40,411 nt of DNA, taken from contig CABYBK010000009.1 of the NCBI GenBank assembly GCA_902517245.1, positions 1 through 40,411 on the forward strand, given 5' to 3'. This document shows positions 20,360 to 30,285 of this stretch, piece after piece; position 1 is the stretch's first letter, and every line of letters begins with the position of its first letter. The position numbers and the translations under genes were made by a program. The DNA comes from an uncultured Bacteroidota bacterium (GTDB lineage Bacteria; Bacteroidota; Bacteroidia; Flavobacteriales; Flavobacteriaceae). A model generated the notes under the pieces. That model ran no database searches, was not told the origin of the DNA, and saw only the letters and a program-made list of their open reading frames with translations.

Positions 20360-20791
20360 CTATTTTGTTTTCTCGGGCATAAAAGTCAAAATTACCCCAG
20401 CTCGCTTTAGAAAATCCAGACCAGAAGTATCTTTATAGGCTTTACTGTAAACTACTCTTATTAGTCCTGATTGATGAATTAATTTACTGCACTCTTTACA
20501 AGGAGAAAGAGTAATGTAAAGGGTTGCTCCTTTACAAGATTGTGTAGATGCTGCAACCTTTAAAATAGCATTTGCCTCAGCGTGTAAAACATACCACTTT
20601 GTATAATTTTTGTCGTCTTCGCACACATTCTCAAATCCTGAAGGTGTTCCATTATAGCCATCAGAAATAATCATTCTGTCCTTTACAATGAGTGCACCTA
20701 CTTTTTTCCGTTTACAATAAGAAAGTTCTCCCCAAGTTTTAGCCATTTTTAAATAAGCTCTGTCGTACTTTTCTTGTTTATCTTTTCCCAT
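20360..20791 (-). CDS. dCMP deaminase-family protein (ComEB-like)
   Basis: Zn-binding HAEANAIL and SPCKECSKLIHQSGL; VGALIVKDRMIISDGYNGTPSG. Confidence 0.93.
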   Translation of the reverse strand: MGKDKQEKYDRAYLKMAKTWGELSYCKRKKVGALIVKDRMIISDGYNGTPSGFENVCEDDKNYTKWYVLHAEANAILKVAASTQSCKGATLYITLSPCKECSKLIHQSGLIRVVYSKAYKDTSGLDFLKRAGVILTFMPEKTK

Positions 20792-20826
20792 TGATACGAA
20801 GATAGTATTTAGGATTTAATCTAATT

Positions 20827-21405
20827 TTAAATACGTTCGAAAATCATTGATAGAGCTTGGGATAAAATCATTGCCCCTACTAAAAATTCCCAACGCTCTT
20901 TGGATTGTTTAAAAACTTGAGTAACAATAAAACTGATTAATAGTATTCCTATCACGATTGCAATTTGAGCAAACTCAACTCCTATTGCAAATGAAAATAA
21001 TGATAAACTTACATCATCTTCTGGAATCAGCATATTGAAATAACGCCCAAAACCAAGGCCATGGATAACTCCAAATAATACTGTAACAAGAGGAGGTAAA
21101 TAAGCCTTATTAATTATTCGACTAAATTTTTTTGGAAAGAATAAAGTTATTGCATTTAATGCTATGGTAATTGGAATAAGCAACTCAATCCAATAGGATG
21201 AAACATATAATTCAAAATAAAAATTTCCTATCAAAGACAGTGTATGACCTAATGTGAAAAATGTAACCCACCATATTAATTTTCTTATTCTCAGAAAAGT
21301 AAAGGGCATCGCCAAGGTAATGATGAAATAAAAATGATCTAAACCTTCCCAATCAATCACATGCCAGAAGCCTAATTTTGTATAAACCCAAAGTATATCT
21401 ATCAT
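20827..21405 (-). CDS. HupE/UreJ family membrane protein
   Basis: GFWHVIDWEGLDHFYFIITLAMPF, FTLGHTLSL, FGVIHGLGFGRYF, IGVEFAQIAIV motifs. Confidence 0.85.
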   Translation of the reverse strand: MIDILWVYTKLGFWHVIDWEGLDHFYFIITLAMPFTFLRIRKLIWWVTFFTLGHTLSLIGNFYFELYVSSYWIELLIPITIALNAITLFFPKKFSRIINKAYLPPLVTVLFGVIHGLGFGRYFNMLIPEDDVSLSLFSFAIGVEFAQIAIVIGILLISFIVTQVFKQSKERWEFLVGAMILSQALSMIFERI

Positions 21406-22124
21406 AAATTACGTTCTTTCTGAATAGTTTCATAAGCTTTTTGCACCTCTTGAAACTTTTCTTGTGCTCCTTTGATTAGCGCGGGATCCTTAGATTGCAG
21501 TTTATCTGGATGATACCTTTTTGCCATTTCACGATAGGCTTTTTTAACCTCATCATTCGAAGCACTCGGAAGAATTTCCAAAACTTTGTAAGAACTCCCA
21601 GTATCTTTAATAAACATGGCCTTTATACTATCAAAGTCTGAAGTCCGAATTCCCAATGCATAAGCTATTTGATTAATTTTATCAAGCTCTGATGAAGATA
21701 CATTCCCATCAGCATTTCCTACACCAAACAAAAAATGAAGTACTTGCAAGCGAGTTTCATATGTGGATCTTTCAACAAATAGAATTGCTAAATCAGATAT
21801 ATTTTGAACTTCTTTTTTTATTTGTTCATTAAAAGTTTCAAAAATGATTGCAGCTTGGTCACTTCCATAATTAGCTATAAAAAAGTTTCTTACAAATTGA
21901 AGCTCTTGGGTCTTTACCTGACCGTCTGCCTTTATAACAGTGGCAGCTAAGGCTAAAAGATTAAGCTGCAATTTTCCTGTTTGAGAAGAGGAAAATCTGG
22001 TCTGAAAAACAGACTTGGAATTATTTTTATAATTGTCTATAATCCCTCCTATGAAAAACCCCATCATAGCGCCAGGAAATCTAAAAAAATAATAACCCAT
22101 AAATGCTCCGATCCACTTTATCAT
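21402..22124 (-). CDS. TerB-like plus C-terminal DnaJ (J-domain) protein, DjlA-like
   Basis: N-terminal hydrophobic segment; TerB-like AATVIKADGQVKTQELQFVRNFF; J-domain VLEILPSASNDEVKKAYREMAKRYHPDKLQS. Confidence 0.9.
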   Translation of the reverse strand: MIKWIGAFMGYYFFRFPGAMMGFFIGGIIDNYKNNSKSVFQTRFSSSQTGKLQLNLLALAATVIKADGQVKTQELQFVRNFFIANYGSDQAAIIFETFNEQIKKEVQNISDLAILFVERSTYETRLQVLHFLFGVGNADGNVSSSELDKINQIAYALGIRTSDFDSIKAMFIKDTGSSYKVLEILPSASNDEVKKAYREMAKRYHPDKLQSKDPALIKGAQEKFQEVQKAYETIQKERNL

Positions 22125-22221
22125 ATTCTCTTATTTCATAATATTTTACAAATTTGATAAATAAAATTGGCCCTGCAAAACAAGATAGATTCCATTAATT
22201 TATATATTTGAAAAAAAAACT

Positions 22222-22632
22222 ATGTATCCAGCTGAATTAGTAAAACCTATGCGTGAAGAACTAACTAGCATAGGATTTAAAGAACTAACCTCATCAGAAG
22301 ATGTGTCCAATGCCTTATCTGAGCCAGGCACTACTTTGGTCGTAGTTAACTCAATTTGTGGATGTGCTGCAGCTAATGCTAGACCTGGAGTTAATTATTC
22401 TCTTCAAAACAAAAAAACACCTGATCATTTAGTAACAGTATTTGCAGGAGTTGACAATGAAGCGACAAAAAGTGCAAGAGATCTTATGGTTCCCTTTCCT
22501 CCATCCTCTCCAAGTATTGCCTTATTCAAAGATGGGACTTTAGTACACATGATTGAACGTCACCATATTGAAGGACGTCCTGCGGAACTCATTGCGGAAA
22601 ACTTAAAATCTGCTTTTGACGACCATTGCTAG
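22222..22632 (+). CDS. BrxA/BrxB family bacilliredoxin (YphP-like)
   Basis: MYPAELVKPMREELTSIGF; VVVNSICGCAAANARPGV (CGC active-site motif); LFKDGTLVHMIERHHIEGRPAELIAENL. Confidence 0.95.
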   Translation: MYPAELVKPMREELTSIGFKELTSSEDVSNALSEPGTTLVVVNSICGCAAANARPGVNYSLQNKKTPDHLVTVFAGVDNEATKSARDLMVPFPPSSPSIALFKDGTLVHMIERHHIEGRPAELIAENLKSAFDDHC

Positions 22633-22654
22633 TTCTGCCTAAGTTATAAGCAAA

Positions 22655-24142
22655 TTATTGTTTTTCTTCTGAAAACGTCTTTCTAGGCAAGGTAATGACA
22701 AATGTTGTTCCTTTTTTAATTTTAGACATGCATTTTATTGAACCCTCATGAGATTCAATAATATTTTTAACAATACCTAGTCCTAAACCCATACCAGAAC
22801 TTTTTGTAGTGAATTTTGGTTCAAAAATTTTCTCTTTGACTTCAGGAGAAATTCCATTTCCATTATCCACTATTGAAAGAATTGTTTGATCATTTTCTGA
22901 CAATAGTTGAACACCTATCTGAGGTGTCTTATTTTTTGGTATGGCTTGAAGTGCATTTTGAACTAAATTAGTGATTACTCGAACCCACTGTGTCCGATCT
23001 ATTTTATGAAAAATATGGGCCTCGTTGGAAGAGAATAAAATGTGATCATGATGAAAAATATTCACTGCCATCTGAGTAAGTTCTACAAGATCACAATCTT
23101 TCATGTTTGGTTTTGGAAGTGTAGCAAAATTTGAAAAAGCCTCAGCAACTTCACTCATTGTGTCAATTTGTTGTATTAAAAGATTTGAGAAATCTGCGAC
23201 TTTTTCTTTAATTTCTGGGTCATTAGGGTCGTAACGATGCATAAAACTTTGGATTGTAAGTCGCATTGGAGTTAGAGGATTTTTAATTTCGTGAGCTACT
23301 TGCCGCGCCATTTCTTGCCAAGCCTGCTGACGCTCTGTCTTAGCTAATTTTTCTGCGCTCTCTGCCAAATCATCTACCATTTTATTATAAGATTTAACTA
23401 AACTATCTATTTCTCGAGTAGCATTTTTTAAGTGAATTTTTTCATTTTTCTTTTCTAACCCCATCTTCCCCATTCGAACTTTAATTGTTTCTAGAGAACG
23501 TGTTACGTATCTTGATAAAAAATAAGCTATAAAAATAACCCCAACTAAAAGTAAAATGTAAATCTGATAAAGGTTTTCTATAAATGTATTTAACTCATTT
23601 TCAGAGAAGGAAATATCTTCAAAATAGGGGAAAAATAAGATTGCATATGGCTTTTTAAATCTATCTTTCAATATCTTGTATGATGCATGAAATTTATCAA
23701 TATCCGACTGATAATGCTCTATAAAACTCCCATCTTGGGATTCATTTATTTGATCAAGTATAGATTTACTAAGCTTGTAATTATTTGCAACTACTTCTAA
23801 AGGAGAATGATATATAAAAATTGGATCTCCTTGAAGTTTAAAGAGTGAATACTGAACATTATGAATTTTATTTATTTTTTCAAAGTCAGAGGCAAACTCC
23901 TCCCATACCTGAACTGGCTTGTTCATAAGACTATACTTTTGAGTAAGATAGTCTATATGGGTTTGTATTTGAAATTCTTTTCTAGCTAGACGACCCAAAT
24001 GATAATTCTCTCTTTGAGATTCGTATTGGATACTTGTGGTACCAAGAATCAGTATGCCTGCAATAACTAGCATACCAATCATAACAGCAAAAAGACGTGT
24101 TCTGAACGAAAACTTTTCAGGAATTTTTAGCCTTTTTATCAT
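22655..24142 (-). CDS. HAMP-domain sensor histidine kinase (NtrY-like)
   Basis: Two TM segments, HAMP, H-box QVAHEIKNPLTPMRLTIQS, N-box VITNLVQNALQAIP, G-boxes VDNGNGISPEVKEKIFEPKFTTKSSGMGLGLGIVKNIIESHEG. Confidence 0.95.
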   Translation of the reverse strand: MIKRLKIPEKFSFRTRLFAVMIGMLVIAGILILGTTSIQYESQRENYHLGRLARKEFQIQTHIDYLTQKYSLMNKPVQVWEEFASDFEKINKIHNVQYSLFKLQGDPIFIYHSPLEVVANNYKLSKSILDQINESQDGSFIEHYQSDIDKFHASYKILKDRFKKPYAILFFPYFEDISFSENELNTFIENLYQIYILLLVGVIFIAYFLSRYVTRSLETIKVRMGKMGLEKKNEKIHLKNATREIDSLVKSYNKMVDDLAESAEKLAKTERQQAWQEMARQVAHEIKNPLTPMRLTIQSFMHRYDPNDPEIKEKVADFSNLLIQQIDTMSEVAEAFSNFATLPKPNMKDCDLVELTQMAVNIFHHDHILFSSNEAHIFHKIDRTQWVRVITNLVQNALQAIPKNKTPQIGVQLLSENDQTILSIVDNGNGISPEVKEKIFEPKFTTKSSGMGLGLGIVKNIIESHEGSIKCMSKIKKGTTFVITLPRKTFSEEKQ

Positions 24143-24675
24143 TTACCCATTCTGATTTTTTTATAAAGTCTAATTCCTAATACCAAGATTAATCCTAAAC
24201 CTAAAATACCGAATAATCCAAAAACCCAATGAAAACTATCCTTTAAAATAACTAAAAAAACAATCGCAAAAAGCAGTAAAGTGGCGCCTTCATTCCAAAT
24301 CCTCATAAACATACTTGTGTAAACAATTTTATCTTTTTGAAGTTTTAAAAAAATCTGATGTGTTTTTAAATGATATGCGATTAATAAAACTACGAAAGTA
24401 AGCTTGATATGCATCCAGCTCTGGGCAATCCAGGATGGGATTAAAAGCAAAAGCCAAAAGGCAAAAATAATACATAATATTGCTGAGGGCCAGGTGATTA
24501 TATACCACAATCTCTTTGTCATAATTTTTAATTGTGGAACAAGTATATCCGCTTCTTGCTTAGTTTTTTTTGATGCTTCTATATGGTAGATAAATAATCT
24601 TGGAATATAAAATAATCCTGCAAACCATGTGATTACAAAAATAAGATGTAAGGCTTTGATATAGTTGTAATACAA
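24139..24675 (-). CDS. hemJ: HemJ/CopD-like protoporphyrinogen oxidase
   Basis: KALHLIFVITWFAGLFYIPRLFIYHIEA with conserved His10; SWMHIKLTFVVLLIAYH; RIWNEGATLLLFAIVFLVILK; located with other hem genes. Confidence 0.85.
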   Translation of the reverse strand: MYYNYIKALHLIFVITWFAGLFYIPRLFIYHIEASKKTKQEADILVPQLKIMTKRLWYIITWPSAILCIIFAFWLLLLIPSWIAQSWMHIKLTFVVLLIAYHLKTHQIFLKLQKDKIVYTSMFMRIWNEGATLLLFAIVFLVILKDSFHWVFGLFGILGLGLILVLGIRLYKKIRMGK

Positions 24676-27600
24676 TTAGTTTTCGTTTATGGTTAAATAA
24701 TCTAAATTTAATTTTGAAAAATTTTCATTAAACAACCTTAAATCCTCTTTAATGAGTTTTTCATATTCTTCTAAATTTTCGTCAATTTTCTTGGTAAGGA
24801 GTTTTCGTACAATTTCATCTTGATCTGTAGGTGGAAAGTCATTTATTGTCACCAACTGATTTAAATGTCCTAATTTATTTGTTAAACGGATTGGAAAATT
24901 CAATGGATCTTGATTACTCTTATTTTGAGTTTGATAAAGTGCTTTTTCAATTTTAGTAAGGGATTGATTGAGTTTTTCAGCCTTTTTAAGAATTGGATTT
25001 AACGTTATATTTTCTTTATGAAGAACCTCAAAATCCTCTAATTTCTTTCTAATAGTACGAATGTTTTTTATTGCTTTGTGAGCTTTGTCTACGGATGAAT
25101 TTACAAGATTTACAAAATCAAACTGCTCTTTCATCTCTGATAATATTACCTCTGATCGAGGATCTTGTAATATTTCAAAAGACTGTTTCTGGGAAATTCC
25201 GTTTTTCTCAAGAATAACCTCATAATTTCCTGGAACCGCCTTTGCCCCTGAAAATGAAGCACTCCAAAAAATCATTCCATCCAAAACTTCTGCTCCCATA
25301 TAGCGAGTATCCCACACAAAAGTATTGCCACCTTTTTTTATTTCTAATTTATCTTCATTGTCAATAGAACTATATTTTTTTATTAAAGTTCCATTTTGCT
25401 CTTTGAAATAAATAGCCAAAGTATCTTTTTTATCATCAAAATCTTTTAAGTTAAAATGGACAATTACTCCATTTGGTAAATTAGAACCTTGAGTAAGAGA
25501 GGTTTTTTTAGTAGAGCTACCCTGAGTTCTATAACTATCTTTGGGTTTAAAAAGATTGATTGGTTGATTTATAGTATTTTCACCTATTTGGTGAAGAACA
25601 GTCAAATCATCTAAAACCCATAAACTTCGCCCTTGAGTTGCTACAATAAGACTATTTTCTTTGATTGTTAAATCAGTAACTGGGACAATTGGAAGATTTA
25701 ATTGAAAAGGGTTCCAAGAATGCCCATCATCAAAAGATATATATATTCCAGTTTCTGTACCAGCATACAATAAACCTTTTTTGGCTGGATCCGCACGAAG
25801 AACTCGAGTAAAATGTTCAGATGGAATCCCCTTAGTAATCAAACTCCACGTTTTTCCATAATCAGAAGTTTTATATAAGTAGGGTTTAAAATCTCCCGAT
25901 TTATATAATGTTCCAGCTACATAACAAACTGCCGGATCAAAGGGAGAGGGTTCGATACTATTTATCATTAGCCATTTTGGCATCATTGGTGAAGTAATAT
26001 TTTCCCAATTATTCCCACCATCACGAGTTAAATGTACCAAGCCATCATCACTACCTATCCATATTAACCCCTCTTTTAAAGGAGACTCGTTTGCTGCAAA
26101 AATTGTGCAATAATATTCTACTCCCGTATTGTCCTGTGTTATTGGACCTCCTGAAGATTTTAATTTTTTAGGATCATTACGAGTTAAATCTGGACTGATA
26201 ATCTTCCAACTTTGACCTTCATTTTCTGAAAAATGTACATGATTTGAAAATGTATATAATTTTTTAGGATTATGTTTACTAAATTTTATTGGGAAATTCC
26301 ATTGAAAACGATATTTCATACCTTCTGCACCATATCCCATTGGGTTGTCAGGCCAAACATTTATTCCACGTACCGAGTTATTTCTATGATTAACTCTTGT
26401 TAAAAAACCTCCATAACTACCACCGTAAACAATATCATTATCTAGTGGATCAACGGCAAGGTGAGCAGATTCTCCACCTGCAGTAGCTTCCCAATCTGCT
26501 TCGGTTATTCCATTTGATGGAGAACGATGATTAACTCTTAAAGTGGTATTGTCTTGTTGAGCTACATATATACGATATGGAAAAGCATTATCAGTTGTTA
26601 CTCTATAAAACTGGGCTGTTGGCTGATTGTGATATGTACTCCATGTAGAACCTGCATCATACGATACTTGAGCACCACCATCGTCACCTATAATCATACG
26701 TTGATTGTCTTCAGGTGCAATCCACAAATCATGATGATCCCCGTGAGGAGCATTACTGCTTTTAAAAGTTTTCCCGCCATCTTTAGATTTATGATAAGAT
26801 ACATTCATTACATAAATGATATCCTCATCTTGAGTATCAGCATAAATTTTTGAGTAATACCAAGCACGTTGACGTAAATCCCTACTGCTATTAATATATT
26901 TCCAAGTAGACCCGCCATCGTCCGAGCGGTATATACCCCCCTCATCTTTGTTTTCAACAATCGCCCAAACCTTTTGAGAATTTACTGGAGAGGCAGTTAC
27001 TCCAATAATCCCTAAAGTTCCTTCAGCAAAACCATCATTTAAACTTATTTCAGTCCAATTTTTACCCTCGTCAATACTTTTCCAAAGTGCTGAACCTTCA
27101 CCTCCACTATTTAAGCTGTATGGTGTACGGTTTAATCGCCAAGTAGAAGCGTATAGTATTCTTGGATTAGAGGGGTCAATTACTAACTCTACAGCTCCCG
27201 AATGTTGATTAGAAAAAAGTATTCTTTTCCAATTTTGCCCGCCATCAATACTCTTATATACTCCTCGCTCCAATGTTGGCTTATATATATTCCCCAAAAC
27301 AGCTGCATAAACTATATCAGAATTATTAGGATCAATTACAATCCTAGGTACATGCCGAGACCTAGGTAATCCACTAAAAACCCATGTTTCCCCAGCATCT
27401 ACAGATTTCCAAATCCCATAACCTGAGGAAACGTTTCCTCTTACTGTTACTTCTCCTCCTCCAACATAAATAACATTATTATCACTTTTTGAAACTGAAA
27501 TAGATCCGATACTTCCTCCAAAATAGCCATCTGAAATATTTTCATAAGTCTCACCACCATTTTCAGTCTTCCAAACACCTCCTCCGGCAGCACCAAAATA

Positions 27601-27837
27601 AAATAAGTTAGGTTTTCCCTCAACACCAGTTACCGCTGAAGAACGGCCACCTCTGTAAGGACCAATAGACCGATACTGCAAAGAAGAATATGTAGTTTCA
27701 GGATAGCTGACTATACTTTTCTTATTTAACTTTTTAGACTGGGCGTTTATGGGCTGAAGTACAAATTGGTTTACTAAGGCGGCAATTAAAATAATTCTTA
27801 AACTTAAAAGCATAGTTTTCATCATTTGTTTTTTCAA
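24676..27837 (-). CDS. Secreted BNR/sortilin-like (VPS10-type) beta-propeller repeat protein
   Basis: Repeated Asp-box-like motifs (VWKTENGGETYENIS, WKSVDAGETW, YKSIDGGQNWKRI, YRSDDGGSTWKYI, YKTSDYGKTWSLI), N-terminal signal sequence. Confidence 0.9.
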   Translation of the reverse strand: MKKQMMKTMLLSLRIILIAALVNQFVLQPINAQSKKLNKKSIVSYPETTYSSLQYRSIGPYRGGRSSAVTGVEGKPNLFYFGAAGGGVWKTENGGETYENISDGYFGGSIGSISVSKSDNNVIYVGGGEVTVRGNVSSGYGIWKSVDAGETWVFSGLPRSRHVPRIVIDPNNSDIVYAAVLGNIYKPTLERGVYKSIDGGQNWKRILFSNQHSGAVELVIDPSNPRILYASTWRLNRTPYSLNSGGEGSALWKSIDEGKNWTEISLNDGFAEGTLGIIGVTASPVNSQKVWAIVENKDEGGIYRSDDGGSTWKYINSSRDLRQRAWYYSKIYADTQDEDIIYVMNVSYHKSKDGGKTFKSSNAPHGDHHDLWIAPEDNQRMIIGDDGGAQVSYDAGSTWSTYHNQPTAQFYRVTTDNAFPYRIYVAQQDNTTLRVNHRSPSNGITEADWEATAGGESAHLAVDPLDNDIVYGGSYGGFLTRVNHRNNSVRGINVWPDNPMGYGAEGMKYRFQWNFPIKFSKHNPKKLYTFSNHVHFSENEGQSWKIISPDLTRNDPKKLKSSGGPITQDNTGVEYYCTIFAANESPLKEGLIWIGSDDGLVHLTRDGGNNWENITSPMMPKWLMINSIEPSPFDPAVCYVAGTLYKSGDFKPYLYKTSDYGKTWSLITKGIPSEHFTRVLRADPAKKGLLYAGTETGIYISFDDGHSWNPFQLNLPIVPVTDLTIKENSLIVATQGRSLWVLDDLTVLHQIGENTINQPINLFKPKDSYRTQGSSTKKTSLTQGSNLPNGVIVHFNLKDFDDKKDTLAIYFKEQNGTLIKKYSSIDNEDKLEIKKGGNTFVWDTRYMGAEVLDGMIFWSASFSGAKAVPGNYEVILEKNGISQKQSFEILQDPRSEVILSEMKEQFDFVNLVNSSVDKAHKAIKNIRTIRKKLEDFEVLHKENITLNPILKKAEKLNQSLTKIEKALYQTQNKSNQDPLNFPIRLTNKLGHLNQLVTINDFPPTDQDEIVRKLLTKKIDENLEEYEKLIKEDLRLFNENFSKLNLDYLTINEN

Positions 27838-27894
27838 TGAAAATAAAAGTATAAAATTAATTTTAAGTTTTACTTGAAAAGGTTTATGTATAAG

Positions 27895-29268
27895 CTATTG
27901 TTTCGGGATTAATTGTTTTCGAATAGCACGTTTTAAAAAGTATACTGTAACCAGAGTTGAAAACAAATCTGCTAATGGAAATGATAACCAAACACCACTA
28001 ATGCCCATAATAGAGGATAATAAAAAGAGAAGAGGTATAAAAAAGATCGCTTGACGGCTTAATGTTAGTAACAAAGCAGGCAAAGCTTTTCCAATAGCTT
28101 GAAAATAAGCTGACCCAATCAGTTGAATACCTATAATAGGTAGGGCCAAAAAAACATAACGTAATGCCGCTGGAGTTTGTGAAGAAACATTCAAATCATT
28201 TGTAAATATGACTGGTATCATATCAGAAAAAATAAAAATTAATACAAAAATAAGGGTAGCTAAAATGGTTGAATAAAGGATTGATATATTAATTACTTTT
28301 TTGACACGATGCCAATTTTTTGCTCCATAATTAAATCCAGCTATTGGTAGAAATCCCTGAGTGATTCCAAAAATAGGGAAGGTTGCGAACATCAACATTC
28401 TACTAATTATTGCATAAACTGTTATTGAAGCTTCACCCCCAATAGAAAATAATACGTTATTAACTAATAATACGGTTAAACTTATCATTGCTTGACGGAC
28501 GAGAGTGACAGATCCCAATGAAGAAATTTCTTTTACCAGATCAAATCTTAATTTAAAATCCTCGAAAATTGGTCTTAGTGAAGATTTCCCAGAAATAAAA
28601 AAAAATATTATGTAAGCTGCGCAAACTCCGTAAGATAATGTTGTTGCCCAAGCAGCTCCCATCATTCCCCAATCAAAAATTTTTATAAATATGTAATCAA
28701 GAAGTAAATTCGAACCCGATGGTAAAAGCATTGCATACATTGCATTTTTTGGTTTTCCTTCTGCGCGAATTGTATTATTTGCCATCATGCAAAATGCTAA
28801 AACCGGGACACCATATAAAACTATCACATAATAAGTCTTTGCAAAATCAAATAAATCTCCCTTGCCGCCAAATAATGGTATAATTTGATCGACAAAAACT
28901 AACCCAAAGATTACCACGAATGAAGTAAGTGTTAATGTCAACGTAATTTGGTTTCCAAATGTCTGAGTTGCCTTTTTAAAGTTTTTTAAGCCTAAACTTC
29001 TTGAAACAATTGATGCCCCTCCAATTCCAATGGACATCCCCAAAGCAGCAATGAAAAAAGATACTGGTAAAACCACATTAATTGCAGCTATAGCATTAGA
29101 TCCAATCCAGTGGCCAACAAAAATTGTATCAATCAATATGTTTAATGACATTACTAAAATTCCGATAGAAGCAGGAATTGCTTGTTGAATTAGTAATTTA
29201 GGTATTGACAGTGTTCCTAAAAGTTCAGTAGAATTTTTTATCATTGAATGTCTTGCTTGCATGCCCAT
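27895..29268 (-). CDS. MATE family efflux transporter
   Basis: About 12 TM; IPASIGILVMSLNILIDTIFVGHWIGSNAIAAINVVLPV; GITQGFLPIAGFNYGAKNWHRVKKV. Confidence 0.93.
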   Translation of the reverse strand: MGMQARHSMIKNSTELLGTLSIPKLLIQQAIPASIGILVMSLNILIDTIFVGHWIGSNAIAAINVVLPVSFFIAALGMSIGIGGASIVSRSLGLKNFKKATQTFGNQITLTLTLTSFVVIFGLVFVDQIIPLFGGKGDLFDFAKTYYVIVLYGVPVLAFCMMANNTIRAEGKPKNAMYAMLLPSGSNLLLDYIFIKIFDWGMMGAAWATTLSYGVCAAYIIFFFISGKSSLRPIFEDFKLRFDLVKEISSLGSVTLVRQAMISLTVLLVNNVLFSIGGEASITVYAIISRMLMFATFPIFGITQGFLPIAGFNYGAKNWHRVKKVINISILYSTILATLIFVLIFIFSDMIPVIFTNDLNVSSQTPAALRYVFLALPIIGIQLIGSAYFQAIGKALPALLLTLSRQAIFFIPLLFLLSSIMGISGVWLSFPLADLFSTLVTVYFLKRAIRKQLIPKQ

Positions 29269-30272
29269 TCATCGATCCAACGACTTAGAACGTTTACCCA
29301 TTCATCTCTATCATTAATACAAGGGATTACATGCAACTGTTTTCCTCCGTTTTCTTGAAAATCTTCTGAGGCTTCCATACCAATCTCTTCTAGAGTTTCT
29401 AAACAATCTGATACAAAAGCAGGGGTTGCAATTGCTAATTCTTTTGTTCCATTTTTAGCGAATTTTTCTACAGTTTTATCAGTGTAAGGTTTTAACCAAG
29501 AACCTAGAATAGATACTCGAGATTGAAAACTAGTAGAATAAGATCCTTCTTTTAATTCCAAATATTTTGCAACTCCTTTTGATGTCATCTCACACTGATG
29601 ACGATAACAATATTGATGAGCATTTGAATCTTCAAAACAACATTTTCCATCCATTTTACAATGAGATTTTGTTATATCGGATTTTCGAATATGTCTTTCC
29701 GGAACCCCGTGATAAGAAAATAATAAATGTTCCCAATTCTTACCCTGTAATTCTTCTTGAATCGAATTCCCCAAAACCCTTATATAATCTGGGTGATCGT
29801 AAAATGAAGGCAAAGAGGTAAGCTGCATTTCTGGAAAGTATTTTTTCTGAAGTTTTTGAACTAGAACTAAAATAGTTTCCGTTGTTGCCATTGCAAATTG
29901 GGGGTACAAAGGTATAACTAGTACATCTGTAATACCAAGACGTTTTAAATTCTCCATCCCGTTTTTAATAGAAGGATTTCCATAACGCATAGCAAGTTGG
30001 ACTGGAATTGATACTTTTTTCTGTACCTTTTCTTTCAATTTTTCTGAAAGCACAATTAAAGGAGATCCTTTATCCCACCATATTTTTCGATATGCTTTTG
30101 CAGATTTTTTAGGGCGGGTTTTTAAAATGATTCCTTTGACCAAAAAAGATCGAAACCACTTAGGCAAATCAATTACCCTTTCATCCATTAAAAACTCTCT
30201 CAAATAATCTCTTACATCATTGGTGTCAGTACTATCTGGAGAGCCCAGATTAACTAATAAAACTCCTTTCAT
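29241..30272 (-). CDS. hemH: Ferrochelatase
   Basis: MKGVLLVNLGSPDSTDTNDVRDYLREFLMDERVIDLP; LLFSYHGVPERHIRKSD; VSILGSWLKPYTDKTVEKFAKNG; ATPAFVSDCLETLEEI. Confidence 0.97.
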   Translation of the reverse strand: MKGVLLVNLGSPDSTDTNDVRDYLREFLMDERVIDLPKWFRSFLVKGIILKTRPKKSAKAYRKIWWDKGSPLIVLSEKLKEKVQKKVSIPVQLAMRYGNPSIKNGMENLKRLGITDVLVIPLYPQFAMATTETILVLVQKLQKKYFPEMQLTSLPSFYDHPDYIRVLGNSIQEELQGKNWEHLLFSYHGVPERHIRKSDITKSHCKMDGKCCFEDSNAHQYCYRHQCEMTSKGVAKYLELKEGSYSTSFQSRVSILGSWLKPYTDKTVEKFAKNGTKELAIATPAFVSDCLETLEEIGMEASEDFQENGGKQLHVIPCINDRDEWVNVLSRWIDEWACKQDIQ

Positions 30273-30285
30273 TCACAATTTTTTG

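Noticed and set aside
20360-20791. dCMP deaminase-like gene as an anti-phage deaminase
   Set aside because: Context is a housekeeping-like operon without other defence genes; typical ComEB-like sequence.
26554-26853. 99-aa plus-strand ORF antisense to the BNR-repeat protein
   Set aside because: Composition reflects reverse complement of repeat-coding sequence; no support.
29567-29821. 84-aa plus-strand ORF antisense to hemH
   Set aside because: Antisense shadow of a conserved gene.
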